Assembly: GCA_004143945.1 (NCBI GenBank)
Contig: SEHB01000007.1
Location: 124,001 to 188,000 of the forward strand
DNA from: Lysobacteraceae bacterium
GTDB taxonomy: Bacteria > Pseudomonadota > Gammaproteobacteria > Xanthomonadales > Rhodanobacteraceae
Direction of reading: 5' to 3'
DNA: 64,000 nucleotides
Shown in pieces: positions 32,152-43,260 of this stretch. Position numbers and translations under genes: made by a program. The notes beneath the pieces are model-generated. The model was not told where the DNA came from and did not search any database. It saw nothing but the letters and a program-made list of their open reading frames with translations. The first letter of the stretch is position 1. Every line of letters begins with the position of its first letter.

Positions 32152-33570
32152 ATGCCGCACCCCTCAGCCACGCTCGCCGCGTGCGCGATCGCGCTCGCAC
32201 TGGTCGCCGCGTGCTCGACGCGCCCGGTCGCGAACGCGACGCAGCCTTACGGGAGCGACCCGCAGCTGGTCGCGCCGCAGCGCGCACGACTGGTGCCGAC
32301 CGTGAACATCGCGCCTGCACGCGGCTGGCCGGAAGGCGGGCACCCGCAGCCGGCCGCGGGCCTTGCGGTCGCGCCGTTCGCGTGCGGGCTCGCGCACCCT
32401 CGGTGGTTGCACGTGTTGCCGAACGGTGACGTGCTCGTCGCGGAGACCGATGCGCCCGTGCGCACGGAGGACAACCAGGGGCTGCGCGGCTGGATCATGA
32501 AGCGCGTGATGAAGCGCGCGGGATCGGGTACGCCGAGTGCCGACCGCATCCGGCTGCTTCGCGACGCCGATCGCGACGGCGTCGCCGAGTTCCAGCCGGT
32601 TTTCATCGCCGGTCTCCACTCGCCGTTCGGCATGGCGCTGGTGGCAGACGCGCTGTATGTCGCGAACACCGACGCGCTGCTGCGGTTCGCGTACCGCGAA
32701 GGCGCGACGTCGATCGAGACCGCGGCGACGCGCGTCGCCGTGCTGCCCGGCGGCGACCTCAACCATCACTGGACCAAGAGCCTCGTCGCGAGGCCCGACG
32801 GACGGCGGCTCTACGTCGGCGTCGGCTCCAACAGCAACATCGCGGAGAACGGCATCGAGCAGGAGCGCGATCGCGCCGCGATCCTCGAGATCGATCCGGC
32901 CGACGGCGCCACGCGCGTGTTCGCGTCCGGCCTGCGCAATCCGGTCGGCATGGCCTGGGAGCCGCACTCCGGCGCGCTCTGGGTCGCGGTCAACGAACGT
33001 GACGAACTCGGCGACGACCTCGTGCCCGACTACATGACGTCGGTGCGCGAGGGCGGCTTCTACGGTTGGCCCTGGAGTTACTGGGGCAACCACGTCGACG
33101 CACGCGTCCAGCCGCAGCGCGCGGATCTGGTCGCGCGCGCGATCGCGCCGGACTACGCGCTCGGCGCGCACACCGCCTCGCTCGGCCTCGCGTTCGCGCA
33201 CGGCGATGCGTTGCCCGCGCGTTTCCGCGCGGGCGCGTTCGTCGGCCAGCACGGATCGTGGAACCGGCGTGTTCCGAGTGGCTACAAGGTCGTGTTCGTG
33301 CCCTTCATCGCCGGCAAGCCCGCAGGCCCGCCCGAAGACGTGCTCGGCGGGTTCCTCGATGGTGACGGCGACGCCTACGGCCGTCCGGTCGGTGTCGAGA
33401 TCGCGCGCGATGGTGCGCTGCTCGTCGCCGACGACGTCGGAGGGTGCGTCTGGCGCGTATATGCGTCCGCGGCCGAACAGCGTACGGGCGAGGCGCAGGC
33501 GGCCGCGCTGGGCGCTGACGCCTTGCGCCGCGCGCAACGGCCTCAGTCGAATGAGTCGACGAACAGGTAG
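32152..33570 (+). CDS. PQQ-type sorbosone dehydrogenase family lipoprotein
   Basis: 472 residues from the ATG at 32152. The lipobox LVAAC at residues 17-21 predicts a lipoprotein. The propeller belongs to the L-sorbosone/aldose dehydrogenase family: HPRWLHVLPNGDVLVAET, GLHSPFGMALVADALYVANT, GGDLNHHWTKSLVARPDGR, GSNSNIAENG, SGLRNPVGMAWEP, EGGFYGWPWSYWG and GQHGSWNRRVPSGYKVVFVP. The LNHHWTK and QHGSWNR motifs are family hallmarks near the cofactor and substrate site. Expected to oxidise a sugar or aldehyde in the periplasm with PQQ; substrate not known. Its last 28 bases overlap the end of the convergent delta-60 gene. Confidence 0.87.
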   Translation: MPHPSATLAACAIALALVAACSTRPVANATQPYGSDPQLVAPQRARLVPTVNIAPARGWPEGGHPQPAAGLAVAPFACGLAHPRWLHVLPNGDVLVAETDAPVRTEDNQGLRGWIMKRVMKRAGSGTPSADRIRLLRDADRDGVAEFQPVFIAGLHSPFGMALVADALYVANTDALLRFAYREGATSIETAATRVAVLPGGDLNHHWTKSLVARPDGRRLYVGVGSNSNIAENGIEQERDRAAILEIDPADGATRVFASGLRNPVGMAWEPHSGALWVAVNERDELGDDLVPDYMTSVREGGFYGWPWSYWGNHVDARVQPQRADLVARAIAPDYALGAHTASLGLAFAHGDALPARFRAGAFVGQHGSWNRRVPSGYKVVFVPFIAGKPAGPPEDVLGGFLDGDGDAYGRPVGVEIARDGALLVADDVGGCVWRVYASAAEQRTGEAQAAALGADALRRAQRPQSNESTNR

Positions 33571-34919
33571 TCCGACTGCAACCGCAGCGCAAACGCGTCG
33601 AAATCCGTCCCGCGATCGGCGTAGCCCGCGATCACGGGCTTGCCGGCGCTGAATGCGAGCGCGCTGGCCATGTCGGTATCCGGCCCCAGTTCGAATCGCA
33701 CGACGCCATTGCCATCGAATCCCGGATCGAGGCTGCCGTTCGCGCGCAGGCGCGCGACCAGCACGTCGGTGCCACCGCCGGTGGGCTGGATCTTGCCGGT
33801 CGCGAGGATGCGGCCATCGCCGCGCAGCGCGAGCGCGTCGATGCGCGTGCCGTTCTCGAGATCGAGCGGACGCAGCCCGCCGATGCCGAAGCCCGTGTCG
33901 AGCGTGCCGTTCGCGCGCACGCGCACGATGCCGGCAGCCATGCCGTCCAGATCCTCGTCGACGGTCAGCGCCAGCAGCAGCGAGCCGTCGCGGTCGGCGG
34001 CGAGCGCATTGCTGATCCAGCCACCCTGCGGCGGCGCGGATGGCACGTCGACGAGGCGCACGTAGCCGGTGCCGATGCCGAACGACGCATCGGGCGAGCC
34101 GTCCGGCAGGAAGCGCGCGAGCAGCGGCACGTGCGCGGTGTTGGAGAGATCGCCGTCCCAGCCCGCGAGCACGATGCGTGCGTCCGCATCGAGCGCGATC
34201 GATTTGAACTGCGAGGGCCACGGCACCGGCAGCGACGCCCAGCCTGCGTCGCCGAACGCGGGGTCGGGCACGCCCTCGGCATCGACGCGAAGCACGATCG
34301 CGCTGCGCTGCTGCGGCGCGGTATCACCCCAGCCACCGAACAGGACCTTGCCATCGCGCTGGCGCGCGACGAACCGGATGTCGATGTCGGCCAGCGGCCA
34401 CGGTGCCGACGCGATCACGCGACGGCCATTCGAGCCGAACGCGGGATCGGCATTTCCGGCCGCGGTGAGCCGGACCAGCGCGGGCGCGGAGGCGTTGCCC
34501 GGCATTTCCGCGGTGCCGAGCATCATCAGGCGCGAACCGGGCAGCACGAATGCGCCGAGCGCGATATCCGCGCCTTCCTCGACGAGGTCGATCTGGATCG
34601 TGCGCAGGCCCTGGAAACCGAAGCTGGAATCTGCGCTGCCGTCTGCGCGGAACTTCGCCGCGGCGAAGCGATAGTCGAAGCTTCCACTGGCGGTCGCAGC
34701 CGCAGTGACGAACACGGCACCCGCCGGATCCACGGCGAGCTGCACGCGCGTGGTCGAAAGCGTGGCCCAGTGCGCGTAGGCGACGCCGCCGCCGAACGCA
34801 GGATCGAGGTCCCCGTCCGCAGCGCGCGCGAGGGCGATGCCGGTCAGCACGGCCAGTGCGAGCGAGCCGGCAACGCGGGCTACGGGCGAAAAGCGGCGGG
34901 TGTTCGACACGGGCGACAT
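33543..34919 (-). CDS. Secreted delta-60 repeat protein with FVDSFD tail
   Basis: 458 residues from the ATG at 34919. The N-terminus is a signal peptide (GSLALAVLTGIALARA, cleavage near 33). Delta-60 repeats follow: DPAFGGGV, DSSFGFQG, DPAFGSNG, DPAFGDAG, DASFGIGT, DTGFGIGG and DPGFDGNG, each with a strand like DGRILATGKI. It ends exactly SDYLFVDSFD, a variant of the common tail. The codons for that tail overlap the end of the convergent sorbosone dehydrogenase gene (28 bp shared). A hairpin separates it from the DUF805 gene upstream. Confidence 0.8.
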   Translation of the reverse strand: MSPVSNTRRFSPVARVAGSLALAVLTGIALARAADGDLDPAFGGGVAYAHWATLSTTRVQLAVDPAGAVFVTAAATASGSFDYRFAAAKFRADGSADSSFGFQGLRTIQIDLVEEGADIALGAFVLPGSRLMMLGTAEMPGNASAPALVRLTAAGNADPAFGSNGRRVIASAPWPLADIDIRFVARQRDGKVLFGGWGDTAPQQRSAIVLRVDAEGVPDPAFGDAGWASLPVPWPSQFKSIALDADARIVLAGWDGDLSNTAHVPLLARFLPDGSPDASFGIGTGYVRLVDVPSAPPQGGWISNALAADRDGSLLLALTVDEDLDGMAAGIVRVRANGTLDTGFGIGGLRPLDLENGTRIDALALRGDGRILATGKIQPTGGGTDVLVARLRANGSLDPGFDGNGVVRFELGPDTDMASALAFSAGKPVIAGYADRGTDFDAFALRLQSDYLFVDSFD

Positions 34920-34936
34920 GCAGCTTCCTCGCAAAT

Positions 34937-34967
34937 CCTGCCACGGAGCGGGCAGCCCCGTGGCAGG
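34937..34967 (-). terminator. Hairpin between the DUF805 gene and the delta-60 gene
   Basis: CCTGCCACGG (34937-34946) and CCGTGGCAGG (34958-34967) form a perfect 10-bp stem, 16 bases past the DUF805 stop codon and ahead of the next start. Confidence 0.5.
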
Positions 34968-34983
34968 GCCGTACGCGATGCGC

Positions 34984-35379
34984 TCAGGCGGCGCTGGCGC
35001 GCGCGGGGGCGGTCGCCGCAGGTGGCGCGCCGAAGCGGTTCGTGCCCGGCGTGCCCGCGACGAAGCCGTTGAACACCAGCGCGATCAGGCCGCCGACCAA
35101 GGGCACCAGGTTGATCAGGATCCACCAGGCCGACTTGTCGACATCGTGCCAGCGCTTGGCCTGGATCGCGAGTGCGGGCCACAGGAACAGCAGGCCAGCG
35201 ACAGCCATCGCGGTGCTCATGCCGCCGGCGGCGGCCGTCGGATCGGCACCGTTGAACATGCTCATCACGCTGGCGCCGCCGAGCACGCCGAACAGCACCA
35301 GCGATGCGACGACGAGGGCCCAGTAGGGTCCACGGCCGACCCGCCCTTCGAACGAGAACAACAGGTGTTTCAGGTCCAC
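34984..35379 (-). CDS. DUF805 family inner-membrane protein
   Basis: 131 residues, close to the normal family length. It begins with the typical FSFEGRVGRGPYWALVV and has three or four membrane segments (VVASLVLFGVLGGASV, MAVAGLLFLWPALAIQAK, WWILINLVPLVGGLIALVF). The conserved loop AKRWHDVDKSAWW lies between segments two and three, followed by the end motif GTPGTNRFG. The family (E. coli YhaH/YhaI type) has no established function. A different strand-mate lies on each side, and no operon is apparent. Confidence 0.9.
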   Translation of the reverse strand: MDLKHLLFSFEGRVGRGPYWALVVASLVLFGVLGGASVMSMFNGADPTAAAGGMSTAMAVAGLLFLWPALAIQAKRWHDVDKSAWWILINLVPLVGGLIALVFNGFVAGTPGTNRFGAPPAATAPARASAA

Positions 35380-35490
35380 GGCTTCCTCTCCCAGATGGGG
35401 ACGCGGCGGAGTGCCGCGTCATGCACTACCACGGCCGCGCGCGGCGTCCGGGGCCAACATCCGAACACCGGGCCGCACGCGATCGAACGC

Positions 35491-35516
35491 CGCCCGGCGC
35501 TCCCGCCTGCCGGGCG
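35491..35516 (-). terminator. Hairpin directly after a delta-60 gene stop codon
   Basis: CGCCCGGC (35491-35498) and GCCGGGCG (35509-35516) form a perfect 8-bp stem two bases beyond the stop at 35518. Another stem, GACGCGGC/GCCGCGTC (35400-35420), lies farther along, before the DUF805 start. Confidence 0.45.
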
Positions 35517-35517
35517 C

Positions 35518-36918
35518 TCAGGGCTCGAGCCCGTCGGCGAAGATCCGATCCGACTGCAGGCGCGCGATCCCCGTTGCGAAGCGCGACCCGACCACGTCGT
35601 AGAGCGAACCCGCGAGTACCGGGCGGCCACCCGACAGGCCGATCGCTGACGCGCGCGCATGCGTGTTGGTGTCGATCGGCATCGCGAGCTGGCACACGCC
35701 GTTGCCGTCGAACGACGCGTCGAGCGTCCCGTCGTGCAGGACGCGCGCGGCGAAGAAGTAGGCCTCCGCGGCGCCGTCTGGATCGACCCAGCCTGCCGCG
35801 TTGATGCGACGCTCCGCATCGATCGCGAGCGCATGCACCGCGTTGCCTTCGGCCCATTGCAGCCCGACCAGTCCGCCCTCGCCGAAAACGGTGTCGAGCA
35901 CGCCGGTGCTGCGCACGCGCACGAGGAACGTCGCCGGCACCACCGCCGGCATGTGGGTCGTGTTGAGTGCGAGCATCACCGAGTCATTGCCCGGATCCGC
36001 CGCGAGCGCGGAGGCGTCCCAGCTACCGAGCATGTCGAGCACGACGTGCCCGCCGTTGCCGAAGGTCGCATCCGGCACGCCTGCCGGCGTGAGGCGCAGC
36101 AGCAGCGGACGCTGGCGTTCGTCCGGATCGGTATAGGTTTCCTCGTGGCCGGCGAGCAGCACGCGACCCTGGCGATCGATCGCGACACCGCTGGCGCGCT
36201 CGACCATCCAGGATCCGTCCGGTCCTTCGCGACCGAAGCTCGCGTAGCCGTCGTTGCCGAATGTCGCGTCGGCTGCGCCGGTCGTGGTCAGGCGCATCGC
36301 GACGAAGTCCGGCAATCCACCCTGGCCGCAGTTCGTGCAGAGGCCCGCGAGCACGATGCGTCCTGCGGCATCCTGCGCCGCGTGCGCGAACACGAAACTC
36401 GGGGAGTTCCACGGCGTGTCGGTCACCCACGCCTTGCCGCCGGTGCCGTACGTCGCATCGAGTTGCCCGTCCGCATGCAGGCGCAGGCTGGCCGGAAGCG
36501 CGTACGGCGCCGCGTCGATCCCGGCACTGCCGGCAACCAGCAACTTGCCGTCGGATCGTTCGAACACGCCGAACGCGCGGTCGTCGCCGCCCGCGACGAG
36601 GTCGAACGCGACGACGCGCGTCCCCTGGACGCCGAAGGTCGTATCGAGGCTGCCGTCGCTGCGGAACTTCACGAGCGCGAAGTCGCGGTTGTCGTCGCCG
36701 CGGTCGACCCATCCGGCGGCGACGACGCTGCCGTCGCGAAGCGTCGCGACCGCGGTCGTTTCGGCCTGCACGAAATCCGCGGGCCACACATGCCAGGCGC
36801 GGCCATCGACGTCGAACGTCGGGTCGGGATCGCCGTCGTCGGCACGTGCCCCCGCAGTCGGCAGCGTGAGCGCGAGGCAGGCCAATGCGGCGTGGATCAC
36901 GGTAGGTCGGGCGGTCAT
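35518..36918 (-). CDS. Secreted delta-60 repeat protein with FADGLE tail
   Basis: 466 residues. Signal peptide 1-26 (VIHAALACLALTLPTAGARA). Repeats carry DPTFDVDG, DTTFGVQG, DATYGTGG, DATFGNDG, DATFGNGG, DTVFGEGG and DASFDGNG turns with DGKLLVAGSA-like strands. A CTNCGQGG loop could form a local disulfide. It ends LQSDRIFADGLEP, the common tail with Leu-Glu in place of Phe-Asp. It shares family and the LQSD lead-in with the delta-60 protein just downstream, suggesting a fairly recent duplication. Function unknown beyond a secreted propeller-like protein. Confidence 0.82.
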   Translation of the reverse strand: MTARPTVIHAALACLALTLPTAGARADDGDPDPTFDVDGRAWHVWPADFVQAETTAVATLRDGSVVAAGWVDRGDDNRDFALVKFRSDGSLDTTFGVQGTRVVAFDLVAGGDDRAFGVFERSDGKLLVAGSAGIDAAPYALPASLRLHADGQLDATYGTGGKAWVTDTPWNSPSFVFAHAAQDAAGRIVLAGLCTNCGQGGLPDFVAMRLTTTGAADATFGNDGYASFGREGPDGSWMVERASGVAIDRQGRVLLAGHEETYTDPDERQRPLLLRLTPAGVPDATFGNGGHVVLDMLGSWDASALAADPGNDSVMLALNTTHMPAVVPATFLVRVRSTGVLDTVFGEGGLVGLQWAEGNAVHALAIDAERRINAAGWVDPDGAAEAYFFAARVLHDGTLDASFDGNGVCQLAMPIDTNTHARASAIGLSGGRPVLAGSLYDVVGSRFATGIARLQSDRIFADGLEP

Positions 36919-36995
36919 GCGGACGATCCCTTGTGGCGTGACTGCATCCACGGCGCACCGCGGCCTCGGGGGCCAGCCGCGTCGAAGCCCGATCG

Positions 36996-38357
36996 TCAGT
37001 CGAAGTCGTCGGCGAAGATGCGATCGCCAGCGACATCGGTGCGGAAGATGTCGCTGACCGCGCCGTTCGGATCGGATTCGACGAGATCGGCCGAGGTGGA
37101 TTCGAACGCGAGACGGCGCCCGTCGCCCGAGAGGCCGCAGTTCTCCGCGATGCCGTCGCCATTGCCGCCGTCGAGCGCGCGGTTCGCTCGCCAGGTCACG
37201 CCGCTGGCGACGTCGTGGACGAACACGTCGCGGCCGCTGCCGTTCGCGTCGTCGACCGCCAGGTTCGAGGCATCGGAGTGGAACGCGATGATCGAGCCGT
37301 CGTCGGAGATGCACGGGTTGTAGGAGTGCTCGTCCGCGGGCGCTCCATCGTGGCCGCGCGAGACGAGCGTGGTGGTGCCGGTCTCGAGATCGCGCACGAA
37401 CACGTCGGTGAACGCGTTGCCGTCGTCGGCGACGAGGTCGGACGCACTGCTCGTGAAGACCACGTAGCGCCCGCTCGCGGAGATCGCGGCCGAATCGCTG
37501 TGGCCGTCGGAACTTCCGCCGTCGTCGGCGACGCTGACGAGCTCCGTGGTGGCCGACGCCAGGTGGCGCACGAACACGTCATCGCGGCCGTTCACGTCGC
37601 CCGCAACGAGATTGGTCGCGCGGCTGTGGAAAGCCACGTGCTCGCCATCGGCGGAGATCGCGGGCGCGTGGCTGAAGAAGTCGGCGTTCGGGGTCAGCTT
37701 GGTCGTGGTGCCGGTTGCGCGGTCATGCACGAAGATGTCGTCGTGGTTGTCCTGCGCGTCGCCCGCAGCGAGATCGCTCGCGGCCGAGTGGAACGCGATC
37801 ATGCTCCCGTCGGCCGACAGGTCGGGGCTGGAACTGGCCCCGTCCGGCGCGCTGGTGCCGTCCAGCGCGAGCGTGATGCGCTCGATCACGCCGGCGTCGA
37901 GGTCGCGCACGTAGATGTCGCTGCCGAAGCCCGGCGGGTCGTCCGGAATCAGGTCGCTCGCATGCGACACGAACGCGACGATGCGCCCGTTCGCCGAGAT
38001 CGAGGGCGAGGTACTGCGCGCGTTCGCATAGTCGCCGCCGTCGGCCGGATCGCTCACGCGCACGGTCGTGCCGAGCAGCAAGTCGCGCACGTAGACGTCG
38101 GGCTGGTTGTCGTTCGGATTCGGCATCGGGTCGGTGAGGTTAGACGCCCACGACGTGAATGCGATGAAGCGCCCGTCCGCCGACAGCGAAGGCGTCGGCA
38201 GCACATGGTCGTTGCCACCGTCGGCAGGATCGAGCGCGACCGAGACGAGCACGGTGTCGGCGGCCGCGGGCGCGCCTGCAAGGCAGGCAGCCAATGCTGC
38301 GGCGCGGGCCGTCGACCCGGGCACGCGCTTGCGACCGCGAGGTGGAGGCAGGGTCAT
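36996..38357 (-). CDS. Secreted PD40/TolB-like propeller protein with FADDFD tail
   Basis: 453 residues from the ATG at 38357, which has GAAGGAAG upstream; an ATG six codons earlier is possible but has no such site. The signal peptide ends near 33 (AALAACLAGAPAAA). Six or seven repeats of about 60 residues follow the pattern S-x-D-G-R-x-I-A-F-x-S-x-A-S-D-L then DVFVRDL-x-T-G-T-T, as in SADGRFIAFTSWASNL and SGRYVVFTSSASDL, typical of PD40 (TolB-type) blades. It ends GDRIFADDFD. The neighbouring gene in the same direction is a tagged delta-60 protein 77 bp downstream, so the two may be co-transcribed. Confidence 0.82.
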   Translation of the reverse strand: MTLPPPRGRKRVPGSTARAAALAACLAGAPAAADTVLVSVALDPADGGNDHVLPTPSLSADGRFIAFTSWASNLTDPMPNPNDNQPDVYVRDLLLGTTVRVSDPADGGDYANARSTSPSISANGRIVAFVSHASDLIPDDPPGFGSDIYVRDLDAGVIERITLALDGTSAPDGASSSPDLSADGSMIAFHSAASDLAAGDAQDNHDDIFVHDRATGTTTKLTPNADFFSHAPAISADGEHVAFHSRATNLVAGDVNGRDDVFVRHLASATTELVSVADDGGSSDGHSDSAAISASGRYVVFTSSASDLVADDGNAFTDVFVRDLETGTTTLVSRGHDGAPADEHSYNPCISDDGSIIAFHSDASNLAVDDANGSGRDVFVHDVASGVTWRANRALDGGNGDGIAENCGLSGDGRRLAFESTSADLVESDPNGAVSDIFRTDVAGDRIFADDFD

Positions 38358-38495
38358 CACGGGCTTCCTTCGCATGGGTGCGTATCCAGGGGGTCACGCG
38401 ATGCGGCGGCCGCAGGGGCCACTCGGTTGCCGTCGTGGCGACATCGCCGCCTTCGCGCTAGGCTGCGCGCACCACATCCCGGGGAGGGGACGGCC

Positions 38496-40088
38496 ATGGC
38501 ACGCACCGCATTCGTGGACCTGCTGCGGCGCGCCGCAGTGCTCGCCGCGATGTCGCATCGCACCGGAGAACCGCTCGGCGAACTCGTCGCGCGCGAGCGC
38601 GAGCACCGCATCGATGCGGGCAGGCGCCGATTCGTGCGGCAGGCGGCGGGCGCGGCGGGCCTGCTCACGCTCGCGGCCTGCGCGCGCGTGCCGCTGCCGC
38701 GCGCGACCTTGCCCGGCGACGACGTCGTGATCGTCGGCGCCGGCATCGCGGGACTCGCCTGCGCGCATCGGCTGCGCGAGGCCGGCCGCGGCGTTCGCGT
38801 CTACGAGGCGCAATCGCGCATCGGTGGCCGCATGCTGTCGCTGCGCGGCCACTTCGCGGATGCGCAGGTGTGCGAACTCGGCGGCGAACTCATCGACTCC
38901 GGGCACGTGCGCATGCGCGCGCTCGCGGCCGAACTCGGCCTCGAACTCGACGACCTCGCGCAGGATCCGACCGCGGGCTTCGGCGACATCTGGTTCCATG
39001 GCGGGCGCCGCCATTCCGAACACGAGATCCTGCAGGCGTTCGCGCCGCTCGCCGACGCGATCGCACGCGATGCGGCCACATTGCCGGACGCGCAGATCAC
39101 CTATGCCGCGCCCGGCGGCGCCGAAGCGCTCGACCGCGAATCGATGACGCAATGGCTCGACCGCCAGGGTGCCTCGGGCTGGTTGCGCGAACTCATCGAA
39201 GTCGCCTACGCGACCGAGATGGGCCTCGAGTGCGACGAGCAGTCGGCGCTGAATTTCCTGACCTTCATCGACCCCGGCAACGAGACGTTCCGGATCTTCG
39301 GCGAGAGCGACGAGCGTTTCCACGTGCGTGGAGGCAACGATCGCGTCGTGCACGGACTCGGCGCCAAGCTCGACGATGCGATCGAGACCGGCGCGGTCCT
39401 CGAAGCCGTGCGCGAGGACGCTGGCGGCCGCTACGTGCTCTCGTTCAAGCGCGGCACCGGCGCCTTCGAGGCGCGCGCCTCGCAGGTGGTGCTCGCGGTG
39501 CCGTTCACGACGCTGCGCCAGGTACGCCTCGACGTCGACCTGCCGCGCGCGAAGCGCCGCGCGATCGCCGAACTCGGTTACGGGACCAATGCGAAGCTCA
39601 TGATCGGATTCGACGAGCGCGTCTGGCGCACGCGCCACGCGAGTGGCGGCGCGAGCTACAGCGACCTGCCGCTGCAGACGACCTGGGAAACGAGCCGCAT
39701 GCAGCCCGGTACGGCGGGCATCCTGACCAACTTCTGCGGCGGCCGCCACGGCGTCGCGATCGGCGAGGGCACGCCGAAGCAGCAGGCCGACGATGCGGTG
39801 CGCCAGCTCGAGGCGATCTTCCCCGGCATCGGCAGCGCGCGCGCAGGCATGCGCGAAGCGCGCTTCCACTGGCCGAGCCATCCGTGGTCGCTCGGCAGCT
39901 ATGCGTGCCTGCGTCCAGGCCAGTGGACCACGCTGCGCGGAGCGATGGGCGAGCGCGTCGGCAACCTCCACTTCGCCGGCGAGCATTGCGCGTTCGACAA
40001 CCAGGGCTTCATGGAAGGCGGCGTCGAAAGTGGCGAGTGGGTCGCGCAGGCGATCCTCGCGGAGGCCGCGCAGAAGCGCGCGGCCTGA
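38496..40088 (+). CDS. Tat-exported flavin monoamine oxidase-like lipoprotein
   Basis: 530 residues; GGGGAGGGG stands before the ATG. A 40-residue charged n-region precedes a Tat-like signal (RRRFVRQAAGAAGLLTLAAC) with a lipobox ending at Cys62, so the protein is probably folded first and then exported as a lipoprotein. The FAD-binding start is VIVGAGIAGLACAHRL (GAGIAG 81-86), then YEAQSRIGGRM, and the C-terminal flavin motif is HFAGEHCAFDNQGFMEGGVE, as in amine oxidases. Expected reaction: FAD-dependent oxidation of an amine to an aldehyde and ammonia, with hydrogen peroxide; the substrate is unknown. It ends in an intergenic hairpin element convergent with a TPR kinase. Confidence 0.87.
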   Translation: MARTAFVDLLRRAAVLAAMSHRTGEPLGELVAREREHRIDAGRRRFVRQAAGAAGLLTLAACARVPLPRATLPGDDVVIVGAGIAGLACAHRLREAGRGVRVYEAQSRIGGRMLSLRGHFADAQVCELGGELIDSGHVRMRALAAELGLELDDLAQDPTAGFGDIWFHGGRRHSEHEILQAFAPLADAIARDAATLPDAQITYAAPGGAEALDRESMTQWLDRQGASGWLRELIEVAYATEMGLECDEQSALNFLTFIDPGNETFRIFGESDERFHVRGGNDRVVHGLGAKLDDAIETGAVLEAVREDAGGRYVLSFKRGTGAFEARASQVVLAVPFTTLRQVRLDVDLPRAKRRAIAELGYGTNAKLMIGFDERVWRTRHASGGASYSDLPLQTTWETSRMQPGTAGILTNFCGGRHGVAIGEGTPKQQADDAVRQLEAIFPGIGSARAGMREARFHWPSHPWSLGSYACLRPGQWTTLRGAMGERVGNLHFAGEHCAFDNQGFMEGGVESGEWVAQAILAEAAQKRAA

Positions 40089-40097
40089 GCGTCGGTA

Positions 40098-40190
40098 CCT
40101 TCTCCGCCTGCCGGAGAAGGGGTCTCCGCGACGGCCCCCTTCTGCCGCTTCGCCGCACCTTCCCCCGCAAGCGGCGGAAGCAGGAGCAGG
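40098..40190. repeat. Dispersed intergenic hairpin element, copy 2, between convergent genes
   Basis: CCTTCTCC/GGAGAAGG (40098-40120) is a perfect 8-bp stem; CTTCTGCCGCTT and AAGCGGCGGAAG (40139-40180) pair at 11 of 12 positions; GCAGGAGCAGGAGCAG follows. It lies between two convergent stops, so it could terminate both. The same blocks occur at 9777-9921. Confidence 0.6.
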
Positions 40191-40240
40191 AGCAGCAGAA
40201 GCAGCGCAAGCGGCGCAACGGACGCGGGCCGCGCCTAAGC

Positions 40241-43045
<2,805 letters not shown>

Positions 43046-43156
43046 GCAAGGCTCGCGAGGTCGGTCATTCCTGCGAAAACGCCGGAACGGGCCCGGTTGG
43101 GACAACCATCAGTCTAGCGCGGAGGGGCGGGCGGACGCCCGAGGCGCAGAGAGATG

Positions 43157-43230
43157 GAAACACGGAGCACGCCGAGCACACCCGGAACGCGCTTCAGGGT
43201 GAAGCGCCTTCTGCGTGTGCTCCGTGGTTC
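43157..43230. repeat. Palindromic intergenic element, copy 1
   Basis: Arms GAAACACGGAGCAC (43157-43170) and GTGCTCCGTGGTTC (43217-43230) pair at 13 of 14 positions around a core hairpin GCGCTTC/GAAGCGC. A related element is at 61276-61377. It lies in a 215-bp gap between two minus-strand genes that holds no gene. Confidence 0.6.
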
Positions 43231-43260
43231 AGGTTCTGGAACTCCGGCGCACCGCGCCGA

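Noticed and set aside
2592-38357. FADGFD tails as a PEP-CTERM, LPXTG or type IX signal
   Set aside because: There is no membrane helix, no basic end, no LPXTG and no large C-terminal beta domain common to the tagged proteins. The tail is short and sits at the extreme end, so known classes do not fit.
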